A stretch of 64,000 nucleotides of DNA, taken from Noviluteimonas lactosilytica (GTDB taxonomy: Bacteria > Pseudomonadota > Gammaproteobacteria > Xanthomonadales > Xanthomonadaceae). The stretch spans positions 1-64,000 of the forward strand of contig NZ_JAJGAK010000003.1 of assembly GCF_020866925.1 (NCBI RefSeq), read 5' to 3'. Positions 8,924-16,859 of this stretch are shown in pieces. The notes beneath the pieces are model-generated. The model was given only the letters and a program-made list of their open reading frames with translations. It did not search any database and had not been told where the DNA came from. How positions within the stretch are numbered: the first letter of the stretch is position 1; each line of letters opens with the position of its first letter. The position numbers were made by a program, and so were the translations under genes.

Positions 8924-9316
8924 CTACCGAGTCTGCGCTGCAGACTGAATCGCGGACTCGTACTCCGATGTAGCGGGAACCACGTAATCTGCTCCGTTGA
9001 GGCGCACGACGATGGCGCGCTCACCGATCTCTGGCACCGAGGCGTAGCAGGGCGTCTCCACTTCAAGCGCCCCGATCATCTCTCCGGTGATTGCGTGAGT
9101 AAAAGAGACACGCACAACGCGCCGACCAAAGAGGGAGTGTTCGGTGGGGCCATCCTTGATGAGGGACGCCTCCCAGTCAGGAAAAGCCTCACCGGTGACG
9201 TAGCCGACAAGAACGGTTCCGCGGGCAGCGCTTTGAGGATCCGGCGCAGAGGAGATGCAGGCAATCGCCGCGCATGGCGCCAGGAGTAGAAAGCCTGCAA
9301 GAAGCCAGCTTTTCAT
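8924..9316 (-). CDS. Exported hypothetical protein
   Basis: The 130-residue protein has a clear signal peptide (hydrophobic residues 4-19) that ends in IACISS. The cysteine may be the first mature residue, although the lipobox is imperfect. The mature part alternates beta-like segments and has one further cysteine. It is the first gene of the two-gene module bracketed by 22-bp direct repeats. Function unknown. Confidence 0.65.
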   Translation of the reverse strand: MKSWLLAGFLLLAPCAAIACISSAPDPQSAARGTVLVGYVTGEAFPDWEASLIKDGPTEHSLFGRRVVRVSFTHAITGEMIGALEVETPCYASVPEIGERAIVVRLNGADYVVPATSEYESAIQSAAQTR

Positions 9317-9388
9317 GAGTGCAGTACCAGCGGACGAGGCCGCGTCAGGTTAGACGGGAGCGAAGCAACGTGGCTAGCGTCTTGGCCG

Positions 9389-9418
9389 AATGTCCGCTAT
9401 CGGCCAGAAGCGGACATT
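9389..9418. repeat. Palindromic interspersed repeat (TGTCCGC family)
   Basis: Perfect 10-bp arms AATGTCCGCT and AGCGGACATT flank a 10-base centre containing TCGGCC. It shares its arms with the repeat at 72-97 and a 22-base identical stretch with 8399-8420. The next coding start on the + strand lies 44 bases downstream. Confidence 0.8.
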
Positions 9419-9462
9419 CACACACGCACTAGAATGCGGCATATCCCGCCGCCAAGGCCACC

Positions 9463-9639
9463 ATGGAACAGGTCTGGATTCGCTCGATCGCGATCGATGA
9501 CCAAGCGCTCTTGCAGGTCGAGCCCACGCTCCCGCCAAGTCGGGACCTGCGCTTCGTCTACCGCAGTGCCACCGGCGTTACATGGAACGAAAAGGCGGGA
9601 ACACTGCACCCGGTCAATGGTAGTGGCTCCATGAGCTGA
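9463..9639 (+). CDS. Short ORF, possibly a truncated conserved hypothetical gene
   Basis: This 58-residue frame starts at ATG 9463. It reads like a real protein for about 50 residues (VWIRSIAIDD, PPSRDLRFVYRSATGVTWNE), then ends abruptly in a Gly/Ser-rich tail. From memory, the RDLRFVYR-x-A-x-GV-x-W pattern occurs in longer conserved hypothetical proteins of proteobacteria, so this is probably a 3'-truncated remnant. It ends four bases before the convergent DUF5694-like gene and begins just after a palindromic repeat. No strong ribosome-binding site. Confidence 0.4.
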   Translation: MEQVWIRSIAIDDQALLQVEPTLPPSRDLRFVYRSATGVTWNEKAGTLHPVNGSGSMS

Positions 9640-9643
9640 AGGC

Positions 9644-10447
9644 CTACTTCGGCAAGTAATCGTTCGCCTCGACCAGTTCGACACCAGGCGCTTCGATGAC
9701 GCACTGGCGCAACAGGTACGCGTGCCCCTCACCGTAGAACACGACCGCGCGACCACCCACCGGCAATGATTGCAGCAACCTCGCGCAGATCGCGAGGTTG
9801 CGCGCATACCACGCACCGACAAGCCGCGCGCCTGGCTGCGTGTCGCCTTCGCCGAAGCGCAGCATGTCCACGTAGAACCCGTGGTTCTCGAGTGCGCGCG
9901 ACGGGGTGTTCATGTAGCGCAGCACCGATCCGATGCTGTCCTTGCGAACGCGGTCGCTGAGGACCTGCACTTCCTTTCCTGCACCGGCCAGCGCCGCATC
10001 CAATCGCGGCGACATGCCGTGGCTGCCCGCGAATTCCTTCACCGGGTCGAACGGAAATTCGCCTGCGACGTCGATGCCGTGCACGCGCTCCAACTCACGC
10101 AGCTTCGCCAGCCGGAATCCCAGTTGCACGACTTCGTTGCGGGAGGGCGGAAGCTTGCCGGTCCGGAAGCTCGCGTACTGTTCGTCCGTCGTGGCCTGCG
10201 GCCATTCGACCATCACCTCGGTCGGCTCGAACCGGGCGAGCGACGCGGCGACATCCGCCAATTCCTTCTGGCGTGTGTCGGACAGCACGTCGTCGACCTG
10301 GACGTTGAACACGTCTTTCCCCGGGTTGTCGAGGTGGAACGTGCCGACGATCATGACCTTCGTGGGCGCCGGGCCCGAGGCTGCCTGCGCCGTCGCATCG
10401 CCCGCGGCGATCAGCGCGACGAGCAGGACCACCAATCTCGCGAACAT
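9644..10447 (-). CDS. Exported DUF5694-like protein
   Basis: The 267-residue product starts at ATG 10447 with a signal peptide (cleavage near ATAQ-AAS). The mature part begins KVMIVGTFHLDNPG and later has EVMVEWP and VFYGEGHAYLL. This layout (a GTFHxxN start and a GxGH near the end) resembles the TraB/GumN-like fold that includes DUF5694. Such proteins are poorly characterised; a hydrolase role is possible but unproven. It is divergent from the TPR gene, with 126 bases between them that should hold both promoters. Confidence 0.8.
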   Translation of the reverse strand: MFARLVVLLVALIAAGDATAQAASGPAPTKVMIVGTFHLDNPGKDVFNVQVDDVLSDTRQKELADVAASLARFEPTEVMVEWPQATTDEQYASFRTGKLPPSRNEVVQLGFRLAKLRELERVHGIDVAGEFPFDPVKEFAGSHGMSPRLDAALAGAGKEVQVLSDRVRKDSIGSVLRYMNTPSRALENHGFYVDMLRFGEGDTQPGARLVGAWYARNLAICARLLQSLPVGGRAVVFYGEGHAYLLRQCVIEAPGVELVEANDYLPK

Positions 10448-10573
10448 GGGAGGACTCCTGCGGTCGAACAGGCTTCGTTCACGGGATCTTACGCGCAAGG
10501 ACTCCGGTCGCGACGGCGGCCCGTTTGCGCCGCTTGCTGCGTTCCTTTGCTTAATGAGCCATCGGGACCCCAC

Positions 10574-12328
10574 ATGCTGACCATCCGCCAGCTGCGCAAA
10601 CGCAAGGTCGCGCAATGGGTGCTCGGCTACACGGCGGTCGCGTGGGCCTTGTTGCAGGGCGTCGGCCTATTGGCCGACACCTACGGCTGGTCGGCCATTC
10701 CGATGCGCGTGGGCGTGGCGTTGTCGGTGCTCGGGTTCTTCCTCACGCTGGTCATCGCGTGGTTCCAGGGCGAGCGCGGGCAACAGAAGGTCACGCGCCT
10801 CGAAGTCGCGCTGATCGCGATCGTCGTGATCGTGGGCGGCGCGTGGTTGTGGCAGACGGTGCAAACCACGTCCGAACAGGCGGCCGCCGACGCGTCGCCC
10901 CTGGTCAGCGCCGGCATTCCGACGATCGAACAGGATCCCTCGATCGCCGTGCTTCCGCTCGACAACATGAGCAGCGGCCAGGAGCAGCAGTACTTCTCCG
11001 ACGGCATCTCGGAAGAGTTGCTCAACCTGTTGAACAAGGTGCCGGAGTTGCGCGTGATCGCGCGCACGTCGAGCTTCGCGTTCAAGGACCAGAACCTCGC
11101 GGTGCCGGAGATCGCGCGTCGCCTCAACGTCGCGTCGATCCTGCAGGGCAGCGTGCGCCGCGCGGGCAATCGCGTGCGCATCGCGGTGCAACTGGTGCGC
11201 GCCACCGACGGCGCGCAATTGTGGGCGGAGACTTACGACCGCGATCTCAACGACATCTTCCAGGTGCAGGACGAGATCGCCGCGGCCGTCGTGGACGAGC
11301 TGAAGATCAAGCTGCTGAAGGCGCCCAAGGTCACGCCCGTCGACCCCCGGGTTTACGCGTTGATCCTCCAGGCGCAGGCGTTGCTCGACCAGCAAAGCAA
11401 GGATGGACGTGCGCAGGCGCTGCTCGTGTTCAAGCAGGCGTTGTCCATCGCGCCGAACGAAGCACGCGCGTGGGCAGGCCTGGGGCGCGTGTACATCAAC
11501 CAGTCCATCTACAGCGAGATCCCGCCGACGGAAGCGGCGAAGCTCGCGCGCGAAGCGCTGAACAAGGCGCTGAAGATCGACCCCCGCAACGTCATCGCCA
11601 TCACCGGCCTTGCGCGCCTGGCCGCGGACTTCGACTTCGACGCGCAAGCGGCCGCCGATTACAACAAGCGTGCGTTGCAGATCGAACCGAATAACCTCGT
11701 CGCCATCAACACGCTCGGCATCCTGCTCAGCAACGTGGGTCGCTTCGACGAAGCGCTGCCGCTGTACGACTACCGCGTCGCGCACGATCCGGCGAACCCC
11801 ACCGCCTACAACAATCGCGGCATCACGCGTTACTACGCGCGCCAATGGGACGCGGCGATCGACGACTTCCGCACCGCACTGCGGCTGAGCCCCGCCTTCG
11901 TCGGCGCACGCAACGGCATCGCGGCCTCGCTGCTGGCCGGCAAGGGCGACGCGGCCGGCGCGCTGCGCGAGATCGAAGGGGAACCGGATGAGGCATCGCG
12001 ACTGCAGATACGCGCGCTTGCGTTTTTCGCACTCGGCCGCACGCGCGAATCCAATGGCGCGCTGCAGGCGCTCATCAGGACGCACGGCGAAGAGCAACCG
12101 ACGCTGGTCGCGCTCGCGTACAGCTATCGCGTCGATCGCGATGCCGCTTTCGAATGGCTGGATAAAGCGGCGGCCGCTCGCGATCCGGCTGCTACGTCGG
12201 TGGCGTTCGATGTCCTCACCGATCCGCTGCGCGACGATCCGCGTTGGCTGCCGTTCCTGACCAAGATCGGTTACGACCCGGAGCAGCTCGCACGCGTGCG
12301 TATCGACGTCCCGAAGCCCGGAACGTGA
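10574..12328 (+). CDS. Membrane-anchored TolB/FlgO-like and TPR-repeat protein
   Basis: The 584-residue protein has two membrane segments after a short basic N-terminus (about 17-37 and 42-62) and a third near 75-96. A TolB-like/FlgO-like module follows (about 120-260: PSIAVLPLDNMS, YFSDGISEELLN, VASILQGSVRR, WAETYDRDL), then TPR-like helices from about 300 to 500. This architecture is frequent in proteobacteria and often mis-annotated as adenylate cyclase because it is usually fused to regulators; no cyclase domain is present. The start at ATG 10574 precedes the first helix. Confidence 0.85.
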   Translation: MLTIRQLRKRKVAQWVLGYTAVAWALLQGVGLLADTYGWSAIPMRVGVALSVLGFFLTLVIAWFQGERGQQKVTRLEVALIAIVVIVGGAWLWQTVQTTSEQAAADASPLVSAGIPTIEQDPSIAVLPLDNMSSGQEQQYFSDGISEELLNLLNKVPELRVIARTSSFAFKDQNLAVPEIARRLNVASILQGSVRRAGNRVRIAVQLVRATDGAQLWAETYDRDLNDIFQVQDEIAAAVVDELKIKLLKAPKVTPVDPRVYALILQAQALLDQQSKDGRAQALLVFKQALSIAPNEARAWAGLGRVYINQSIYSEIPPTEAAKLAREALNKALKIDPRNVIAITGLARLAADFDFDAQAAADYNKRALQIEPNNLVAINTLGILLSNVGRFDEALPLYDYRVAHDPANPTAYNNRGITRYYARQWDAAIDDFRTALRLSPAFVGARNGIAASLLAGKGDAAGALREIEGEPDEASRLQIRALAFFALGRTRESNGALQALIRTHGEEQPTLVALAYSYRVDRDAAFEWLDKAAAARDPAATSVAFDVLTDPLRDDPRWLPFLTKIGYDPEQLARVRIDVPKPGT

Positions 12329-12454
12329 TGGCCCATTCGGGTTAACCACACCCGAGTGGGGGAGTCGCACGGCGCCGATCCTGTCGTTCTACCCGATTGG
12401 AGGCCACTCGTAGCTTCCTGGCGCCGGCATGCCCTCGCAACCACGGAGAACGAT

Positions 12455-12940
12455 ATGCAGAACAAACACAAGCTATGGCTGCTCGGCCTCGGCCTGATCG
12501 CCGTCGCGACGGCAGCCCTCGCTGCAAGACCGCAATTCCTGCGCGCTCCGAGCGCGTCGCTCGGCTCACCGAAAGTCATCATCAAATGGACCGAGATCGG
12601 CCTCGGTGACACCGCCAGCGTCTCTTACATCGCGAGCGCAACGGCTGCCGCTCGTTTCCAGTGCGTCAACCGCGGCAACAACTGCCCGGCCGCGTCGAAC
12701 AAGGAAGACGTGCTGGTCGACCTCGCCGTAGGCGGCACATTCCCCATCGACAAGAACGGGCGGATCAGCGACACCCTGACGATCCCGACGCCCGAATCCA
12801 CCCTCGTCTGCCCGGGCAACCAGCGCGTGGGCGTGGTCTCCGTCGTCTTCACCAAGATCCAGTTGACGGATGTGACCCACGACATCACGGCGGCGACCAA
12901 CCCGACATCGTTGTCGTACAACGCGCCCGAATGCCCGTGA
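12455..12940 (+). CDS. Exported hypothetical protein
   Basis: The 161-residue product begins with a signal peptide (hydrophobic stretch about 8-23, cleavage near ALA-ARP). The mature part is beta-rich with four cysteines (QCVNRGNNC, LVCPG, and the C-terminal APECP), which suggests disulfides in the periplasm. GGAGA at 12445-12449 sits at good spacing before ATG 12455. It is followed by a strong intrinsic terminator, so it is transcribed alone. Function unknown. Confidence 0.78.
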   Translation: MQNKHKLWLLGLGLIAVATAALAARPQFLRAPSASLGSPKVIIKWTEIGLGDTASVSYIASATAAARFQCVNRGNNCPAASNKEDVLVDLAVGGTFPIDKNGRISDTLTIPTPESTLVCPGNQRVGVVSVVFTKIQLTDVTHDITAATNPTSLSYNAPECP

Positions 12941-12970
12941 CACGCGGGAACAGCTGACGCGTGGAAACAG

Positions 12971-13000
12971 GAAGGCCACCTCGCGGTGGCCTTCTTTTTT
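12971..13000 (+). terminator. Rho-independent terminator
   Basis: A perfect 10-bp stem (GAAGGCCACC/GGTGGCCTTC) with a TCGC tetraloop is followed by six T residues. It terminates the exported hypothetical gene ending at 12940, just before the FkbM methyltransferase gene. Confidence 0.92.
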
Positions 13001-13022
13001 GCGCGCATGTTAGGGTATTGGC

Positions 13023-13640
13023 ATGACCAGTTTTATCTACGAAGGCAAGGAAGTCCGCTGGGTCGGCACCTACACGGGCTCGTTCGCGGTGATCCATCAA
13101 GGGCGCTTTTACGAGCAGCCCTTCCTCGAGGAAGTGCGCGCGCTCGGCCTGCGCGGCACGTATCTCGACATCGGCACCAACGTCGGCACGCACGCGGTGT
13201 ACTTCGGCTTGTTCTGCGCCGACCGCGTGATCGGGTTCGAACCCGTCCCCCGCTTCCGCGCGCGCGCACTGCAGAACATCGAAGCCAACCAGCTGGAGGG
13301 CACCGTCGAGGTGATGCCCTTCGGCCTCGCCGAAGCGTCGACCTCGATCCCGTTCGACGCAGCGGGTCCGGGCACCATGCTGGAATGCCGCAAGCTCGAT
13401 GATCTGCTGCCGGACCTGACCGGCGTGACGTTCGTGAAAATGGACATCGAGGGCAACGAGCCGCGCGCGCTGCTCGGCGGACGCGAATTCTTCCAGCGCA
13501 ACCGTCCCGTCATCGCCGCCGAAGTGCTCGGGTCGATCGACACGCTGCGCGACGCCGCCGAGTCCATCGGCTATCGGCTGACGGGCAAGGTGTATCCGTC
13601 TGCGCCCGAGTCCCCGATGGTCGAGCTCGTTCCGCGCTGA
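13023..13640 (+). CDS. FkbM-family methyltransferase
   Basis: The 205-residue protein has the SAM-binding motif LDIGTNVGTHAVYF (about residues 48-61), an acidic residue in GFEPVPR, and the family-typical FVKMDIEGNEPRALLGG segment. FkbM methyltransferases O-methylate sugars, lipids or small metabolites; the acceptor is unknown. It starts 22 bases after the upstream terminator and is single. The nearest downstream gene is convergent. Confidence 0.9.
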   Translation: MTSFIYEGKEVRWVGTYTGSFAVIHQGRFYEQPFLEEVRALGLRGTYLDIGTNVGTHAVYFGLFCADRVIGFEPVPRFRARALQNIEANQLEGTVEVMPFGLAEASTSIPFDAAGPGTMLECRKLDDLLPDLTGVTFVKMDIEGNEPRALLGGREFFQRNRPVIAAEVLGSIDTLRDAAESIGYRLTGKVYPSAPESPMVELVPR

Positions 13641-13649
13641 CGGGCTCGG

Positions 13650-13958
13650 TCAGGGCGCTTCGCCCGCCCGGTGAAAGGTGCCCGAGCCGGAGCGGATCGT
13701 GTCGGCATCGATCACCGCGTAACGGAAGGTGCTGCCCTTGTTGGCGCCTTCCTTGTAAGTCACCAGGACCGCGTTGCCCTCGGTCTTGTAGGACACCTTC
13801 TTCGTGGAGCCCATCGACTCCATCTCGCCGTCGCGAAACGTGACCGTCACGGGAAACGGTTCCGTGACTTTCCATGTGCCCTTCAGCGCGCCGGGGTCAT
13901 CGTTGGAACAGGCGACGAGGGCGAGCGCCGGGAGGATCGTTGCCAAAGCGCGAAACAT
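13650..13958 (-). CDS. Small putative lipoprotein
   Basis: The 102-residue protein has a lipoprotein signal with lipobox LVAC at about residues 14-17. A compact beta-rich domain follows (GTWKVTEPFPVTVTF, TFRYAVIDADTI) that resembles the lipocalin-like folds of small stress lipoproteins. It converges with the FkbM gene with a 9-base gap. Function unknown. Confidence 0.75.
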   Translation of the reverse strand: MFRALATILPALALVACSNDDPGALKGTWKVTEPFPVTVTFRDGEMESMGSTKKVSYKTEGNAVLVTYKEGANKGSTFRYAVIDADTIRSGSGTFHRAGEAP

Positions 13959-14004
13959 AAGTCACTCGAACAGCAGGCACGACGCGGCCCGTGGGCCGCG
14001 CCGA

Positions 14005-14124
14005 TCAGGAAGGGGTAAACGCCTTGTTGGTGGTCTTCTTCTCGTTCTTGGCAACCCGCTTTTCCTTCAACGTCTTGGCGGGCTTCTTCTTCTGCTCTTT
14101 CTTCTTGTCCAGGCCTTTGCTCAC
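14005..14124 (-). CDS. Very small lysine-rich protein (39 residues)
   Basis: A GTG start at 14124 is preceded by GGAGG at ideal spacing and opens a 39-residue frame dense in Lys, Glu and Asn (for example DKKKEQKKKPAK, KRVAKNEKKTTNK). It ends in TPS. The strong Shine-Dalgarno site and a clean stop argue for translation. Composition suggests a nucleic-acid-binding or disordered peptide. A GC-rich hairpin (GCGGCCC/GGGCCGC, 13984-13999) lies directly downstream. Confidence 0.55.
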   Translation of the reverse strand: MSKGLDKKKEQKKKPAKTLKEKRVAKNEKKTTNKAFTPS

Positions 14125-14307
14125 GTCGCGCCTCCTTGGTGAAGCTGCATATTAGCCCGGCGCCCGGCCCTTGCAACGCTCAGAAGCGGCAACAGCCACA
14201 GGCTGATCCATGAGCGTGCGCGACGAACCTCCGTTACGACGGGCGGTGTCCGTTCCGCAGGAGCGCGTGCGTCTTGAAGTGCATCCAACACCGCAACGGT
14301 GGGACGC

Positions 14308-15057
14308 ATGCGCGACACACATCCAAATGGTTGCGATCACCCCGTCGATATCCACCGCCGGGCGATCCTCGCGTCGGCGCTGGCGCTGCCGGCAGTGGGC
14401 ATGGTCGGCGCGAAGGAACCGCAGGCGCCCAACCTGAGCATTGCGCTCACGAAGGAACAACGCGACAAACTCACGCCCGACCAGATCATCGAAGCGATCA
14501 AGGCCGGAAACGAACGCTTCCGCAGCGGCCAGATGCGGAAACGCGATTACCTCGCGCAGAAGCGCGCGAGCGCCGGTGGGCAATTCCCGGCGGCGGTCAT
14601 CCTGAGTTGCATCGATTCGCGCGCACCTGCCGAGATCATCCTCGATGCCGGCATCGGCGATACGTTCAACGCGCGCATCGCCGGCAACATCGCGAACGAC
14701 GACCTGATCGGCAGCCTCGAATTCGCATGCGCGGTGGCGGGCGCCAAGGTCGTGCTCGTCATGGGACACACGGCGTGCGGCGCGATCAAGGGCGCCATCG
14801 ACGGCGCCGAACTGGGCCACCTGACCGGACTGCTCGAAAAGATCAAACCCGCCGTCGCGGCCACGAAGTTCAGCGGCGAACGCAGCAGCAAGAACGCCGG
14901 CTTCGTCGACGCCGTCGCGGCGACCAACGTCAGGCTCACGATCGACGCGATCCGCAAACGCAGCGAAACGCTCGCCAAGCTCGAGAAGGAAGAGAAGATC
15001 CGCATCGTCGGCGCGATGTATGCGCTCGTGGGTGGCAAGGTGGACTTCCTGGACTGA
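14308..15057 (+). CDS. Exported beta-class carbonic anhydrase
   Basis: The 249-residue protein has a Tat-like leader (HRRAILASALALPAVG, about residues 16-31). The beta-carbonic anhydrase core shows zinc ligands C101 and H154/C157 with the catalytic D103-x-R105 dyad (CIDSR, GHTAC). It should interconvert CO2 and bicarbonate, apparently in the periplasm. The leader has no strict twin-arginine consensus beyond RR plus hydrophobic residues, so Tat export is inferred. ATG 14308 is preceded by GGTGGG; a GTG three codons upstream is an alternative. Confidence 0.9.
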   Translation: MRDTHPNGCDHPVDIHRRAILASALALPAVGMVGAKEPQAPNLSIALTKEQRDKLTPDQIIEAIKAGNERFRSGQMRKRDYLAQKRASAGGQFPAAVILSCIDSRAPAEIILDAGIGDTFNARIAGNIANDDLIGSLEFACAVAGAKVVLVMGHTACGAIKGAIDGAELGHLTGLLEKIKPAVAATKFSGERSSKNAGFVDAVAATNVRLTIDAIRKRSETLAKLEKEEKIRIVGAMYALVGGKVDFLD

Positions 15058-15081
15058 TGGTCCCTGCAGTGACGCCGCAGG

Positions 15082-15474
15082 CTATCGCTCGAGCGTCTGC
15101 TTCATGACAGCCAGGCCCTGCTCGATCATCGATTGCACGGTCTCTTCCAGTTCGTTCGGCAACAGATCGGCGATCCAGACCAGCCGGGTGCGGTCCGCGC
15201 CTTCCGCGAAAACCTGCACCGAGGCGTTGTAATGCCTGAACTGTTCGGCGACCGCCGCCCACGCGAGGCGACGCTGATCGTCGTCGATGTCCACGATCGG
15301 CTCGCGGACGACCAGCCCGTTCGCGAACGTCACGATCCTGTCGTCGCCTTCGAGTCGACAGTCGGTCACGAAGCCCGGCACCAGGCGCACGTGGATGTTG
15401 CCGACATCGCGCACCGCATCCCAGACATCCGCCGGCTCGGCCGCGATCGAGATCTCTTTCCGGATCGATGCCAT
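15082..15474 (-). CDS. SRPBCC-superfamily protein
   Basis: The 130-residue protein fits the START/Bet v1-like SRPBCC fold in its small polyketide-cyclase form: IRKEISIAAEPADVWDAVRD at the N-terminus, glycine-containing turns, and a long C-terminal helix (VQSMIEQGLAVMKQTLER). Such proteins bind hydrophobic ligands; the ligand is unknown. It converges on the carbonic anhydrase gene. Confidence 0.85.
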   Translation of the reverse strand: MASIRKEISIAAEPADVWDAVRDVGNIHVRLVPGFVTDCRLEGDDRIVTFANGLVVREPIVDIDDDQRRLAWAAVAEQFRHYNASVQVFAEGADRTRLVWIADLLPNELEETVQSMIEQGLAVMKQTLER

Positions 15475-15590
15475 GGTGGCTCCTGGAAGCGGTTCGCAGC
15501 TCGCATCGATATCCGCATCGGCGTTAAGGGCGAGTCGCCGGCGCCGACCGACTACACTGCGCGACCCGTTCGCCCCTGGAAAACCCGCGC

Positions 15591-16145
15591 ATGGCCCTCA
15601 AGGCGACCGTGATCAAGGCCGAGCTCCAGCTCAGCGACCTCGACCGGCACCACTACGCGACCTACCCGCTCACCCTCGCCCAGCATCCGTCCGAGACGGA
15701 CCAGCGGCTGATGGTGCGGCTGGCCGCGTTCGCGCTGTTCGCCAGCGAGCGGCTGGAATTCGGGCGCGGGCTGAGCAACGAGGAAGACCCCGACCTGTGG
15801 CTGCGCGATTACACCGGCGACATCGAACAGTGGATCGATCTCGGCCAGCCCGACGAATCGCGCATCCGCAAAGCGTGCGGCCGCGCGCGGCAGGTCATCG
15901 TCGTCAATTACGGCGGCCGCGCCGCCGATCTGTGGTGGGACAAGAATTCGGCATCGCTCGCGCGGCTCGAAAACCTGACGGTCATCGACATCGACGCGGC
16001 GTCGGTCGAAGCGCTGGCCGCGATGATGGATCGGAACATGCGTTTGAACGCGATCGTCCAGGATGGCGAGCTGCAACTGATGGGCGACAACGGCTCGGTT
16101 GCGTTGCGTGCCCGCACGCGCATGGCGCCTGCGCACGCGGCCTGA
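15591..16145 (+). CDS. yaeQ: YaeQ family protein
   Basis: The 184-residue protein matches YaeQ throughout: ALKATVIKAELQLSDLDRHHY, ERLEFGRGLSNEEDPDLW and RKACGRARQVIVVNYGG. YaeQ has a PD-(D/E)XK-like fold; it was once reported as an RfaH-like suppressor, but its biochemical role is unsettled. It is a single gene, with convergent neighbours downstream. Confidence 0.92.
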   Translation: MALKATVIKAELQLSDLDRHHYATYPLTLAQHPSETDQRLMVRLAAFALFASERLEFGRGLSNEEDPDLWLRDYTGDIEQWIDLGQPDESRIRKACGRARQVIVVNYGGRAADLWWDKNSASLARLENLTVIDIDAASVEALAAMMDRNMRLNAIVQDGELQLMGDNGSVALRARTRMAPAHAA

Positions 16146-16157
16146 AAGCCGCTCCGC

Positions 16158-16814
16158 TCACTCGCCGTCGAGGCAACTTGCGCACGCAGCGCCCGTGAAC
16201 CGCCCCGCGCATGCACGCTTGCCGGCATCGCGGTCCGCGATTTCCCGATAGGCCGCGCAGGTCTGCTCCGGCAGCGTCGCGATCACAGGCTGCTGGAGTG
16301 TCACGCCTTTCGCGTCCGCCGCGGTCAGCCTGGATCCGATCGAATCCGAGCGCAGTTCGATCGAACTCTCACCCGTCCACAATCGCAATGCACTGGCGCG
16401 ATCCGCGTCGGGCGCAGCGACCAGCAGCACCGCCTGCTTCGATTTCGAATCGAGTGTCAGCATCGCGTTGCTGCCCTCCTCCTGCGTGACGTAGCCGCCG
16501 CGCTCGAGGCCTTCTTCGTCGTAGATCAACAATCCGCCCGCCTTGCTGCCGCGTTTGGCGACGCGGCCGTCGGCCATGACCGCGTCGGGCAGATCGCCCC
16601 CGAGGCGTGCACGGACGATGCCGTTGGCGTCGACGACCGTGACCTCGGTGGTGCGAATGGGCGCGGAGATCTTCAACGTCGCCGACGCGATCGCCGTGCC
16701 CGCCACGAGCAGGAGCGCGAAGAGCCAGGCCAGGTTCTGCCGCAGCAGGAGCGTGCGTAACCGCGCGTTCTCGCGTTCGCATGCGGCGACGCGTTGTTCG
16801 AGCAAGCGATCCAT
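16158..16814 (-). CDS. Membrane-anchored hypothetical protein
   Basis: The 218-residue protein starts with a short coiled coil (residues 1-24) and one transmembrane helix (about 27-46). A periplasmic beta-rich domain follows (TEVTVVDANGIVRARLGG, RGGYVTQEEG), and the C-terminal tail has four cysteines in a C-x16-20 pattern. ATG 16814 gives the coiled coil a clean start. It lies divergently 45 bases from the BaiN-like gene. Function unknown. Confidence 0.7.
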   Translation of the reverse strand: MDRLLEQRVAACERENARLRTLLLRQNLAWLFALLLVAGTAIASATLKISAPIRTTEVTVVDANGIVRARLGGDLPDAVMADGRVAKRGSKAGGLLIYDEEGLERGGYVTQEEGSNAMLTLDSKSKQAVLLVAAPDADRASALRLWTGESSIELRSDSIGSRLTAADAKGVTLQQPVIATLPEQTCAAYREIADRDAGKRACAGRFTGAACASCLDGE

Positions 16815-16859
16815 GGGAACTCCCGGTGCGTGACCCGGAACCACGATAGCATTCGCTGG

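Noticed and set aside
7399-9640. Integron cassette array.
   Set aside because: No attC-like site (RYYYAAC...GTTRRRY) or integrase was seen; the repeats are short palindromes.
9770-10573. N-terminal extension of the TPR protein by about 268 residues upstream of ATG 10574.
   Set aside because: The extension runs antisense to the DUF5694-like gene, is Arg/His-rich, and the membrane helices start only after 10574.
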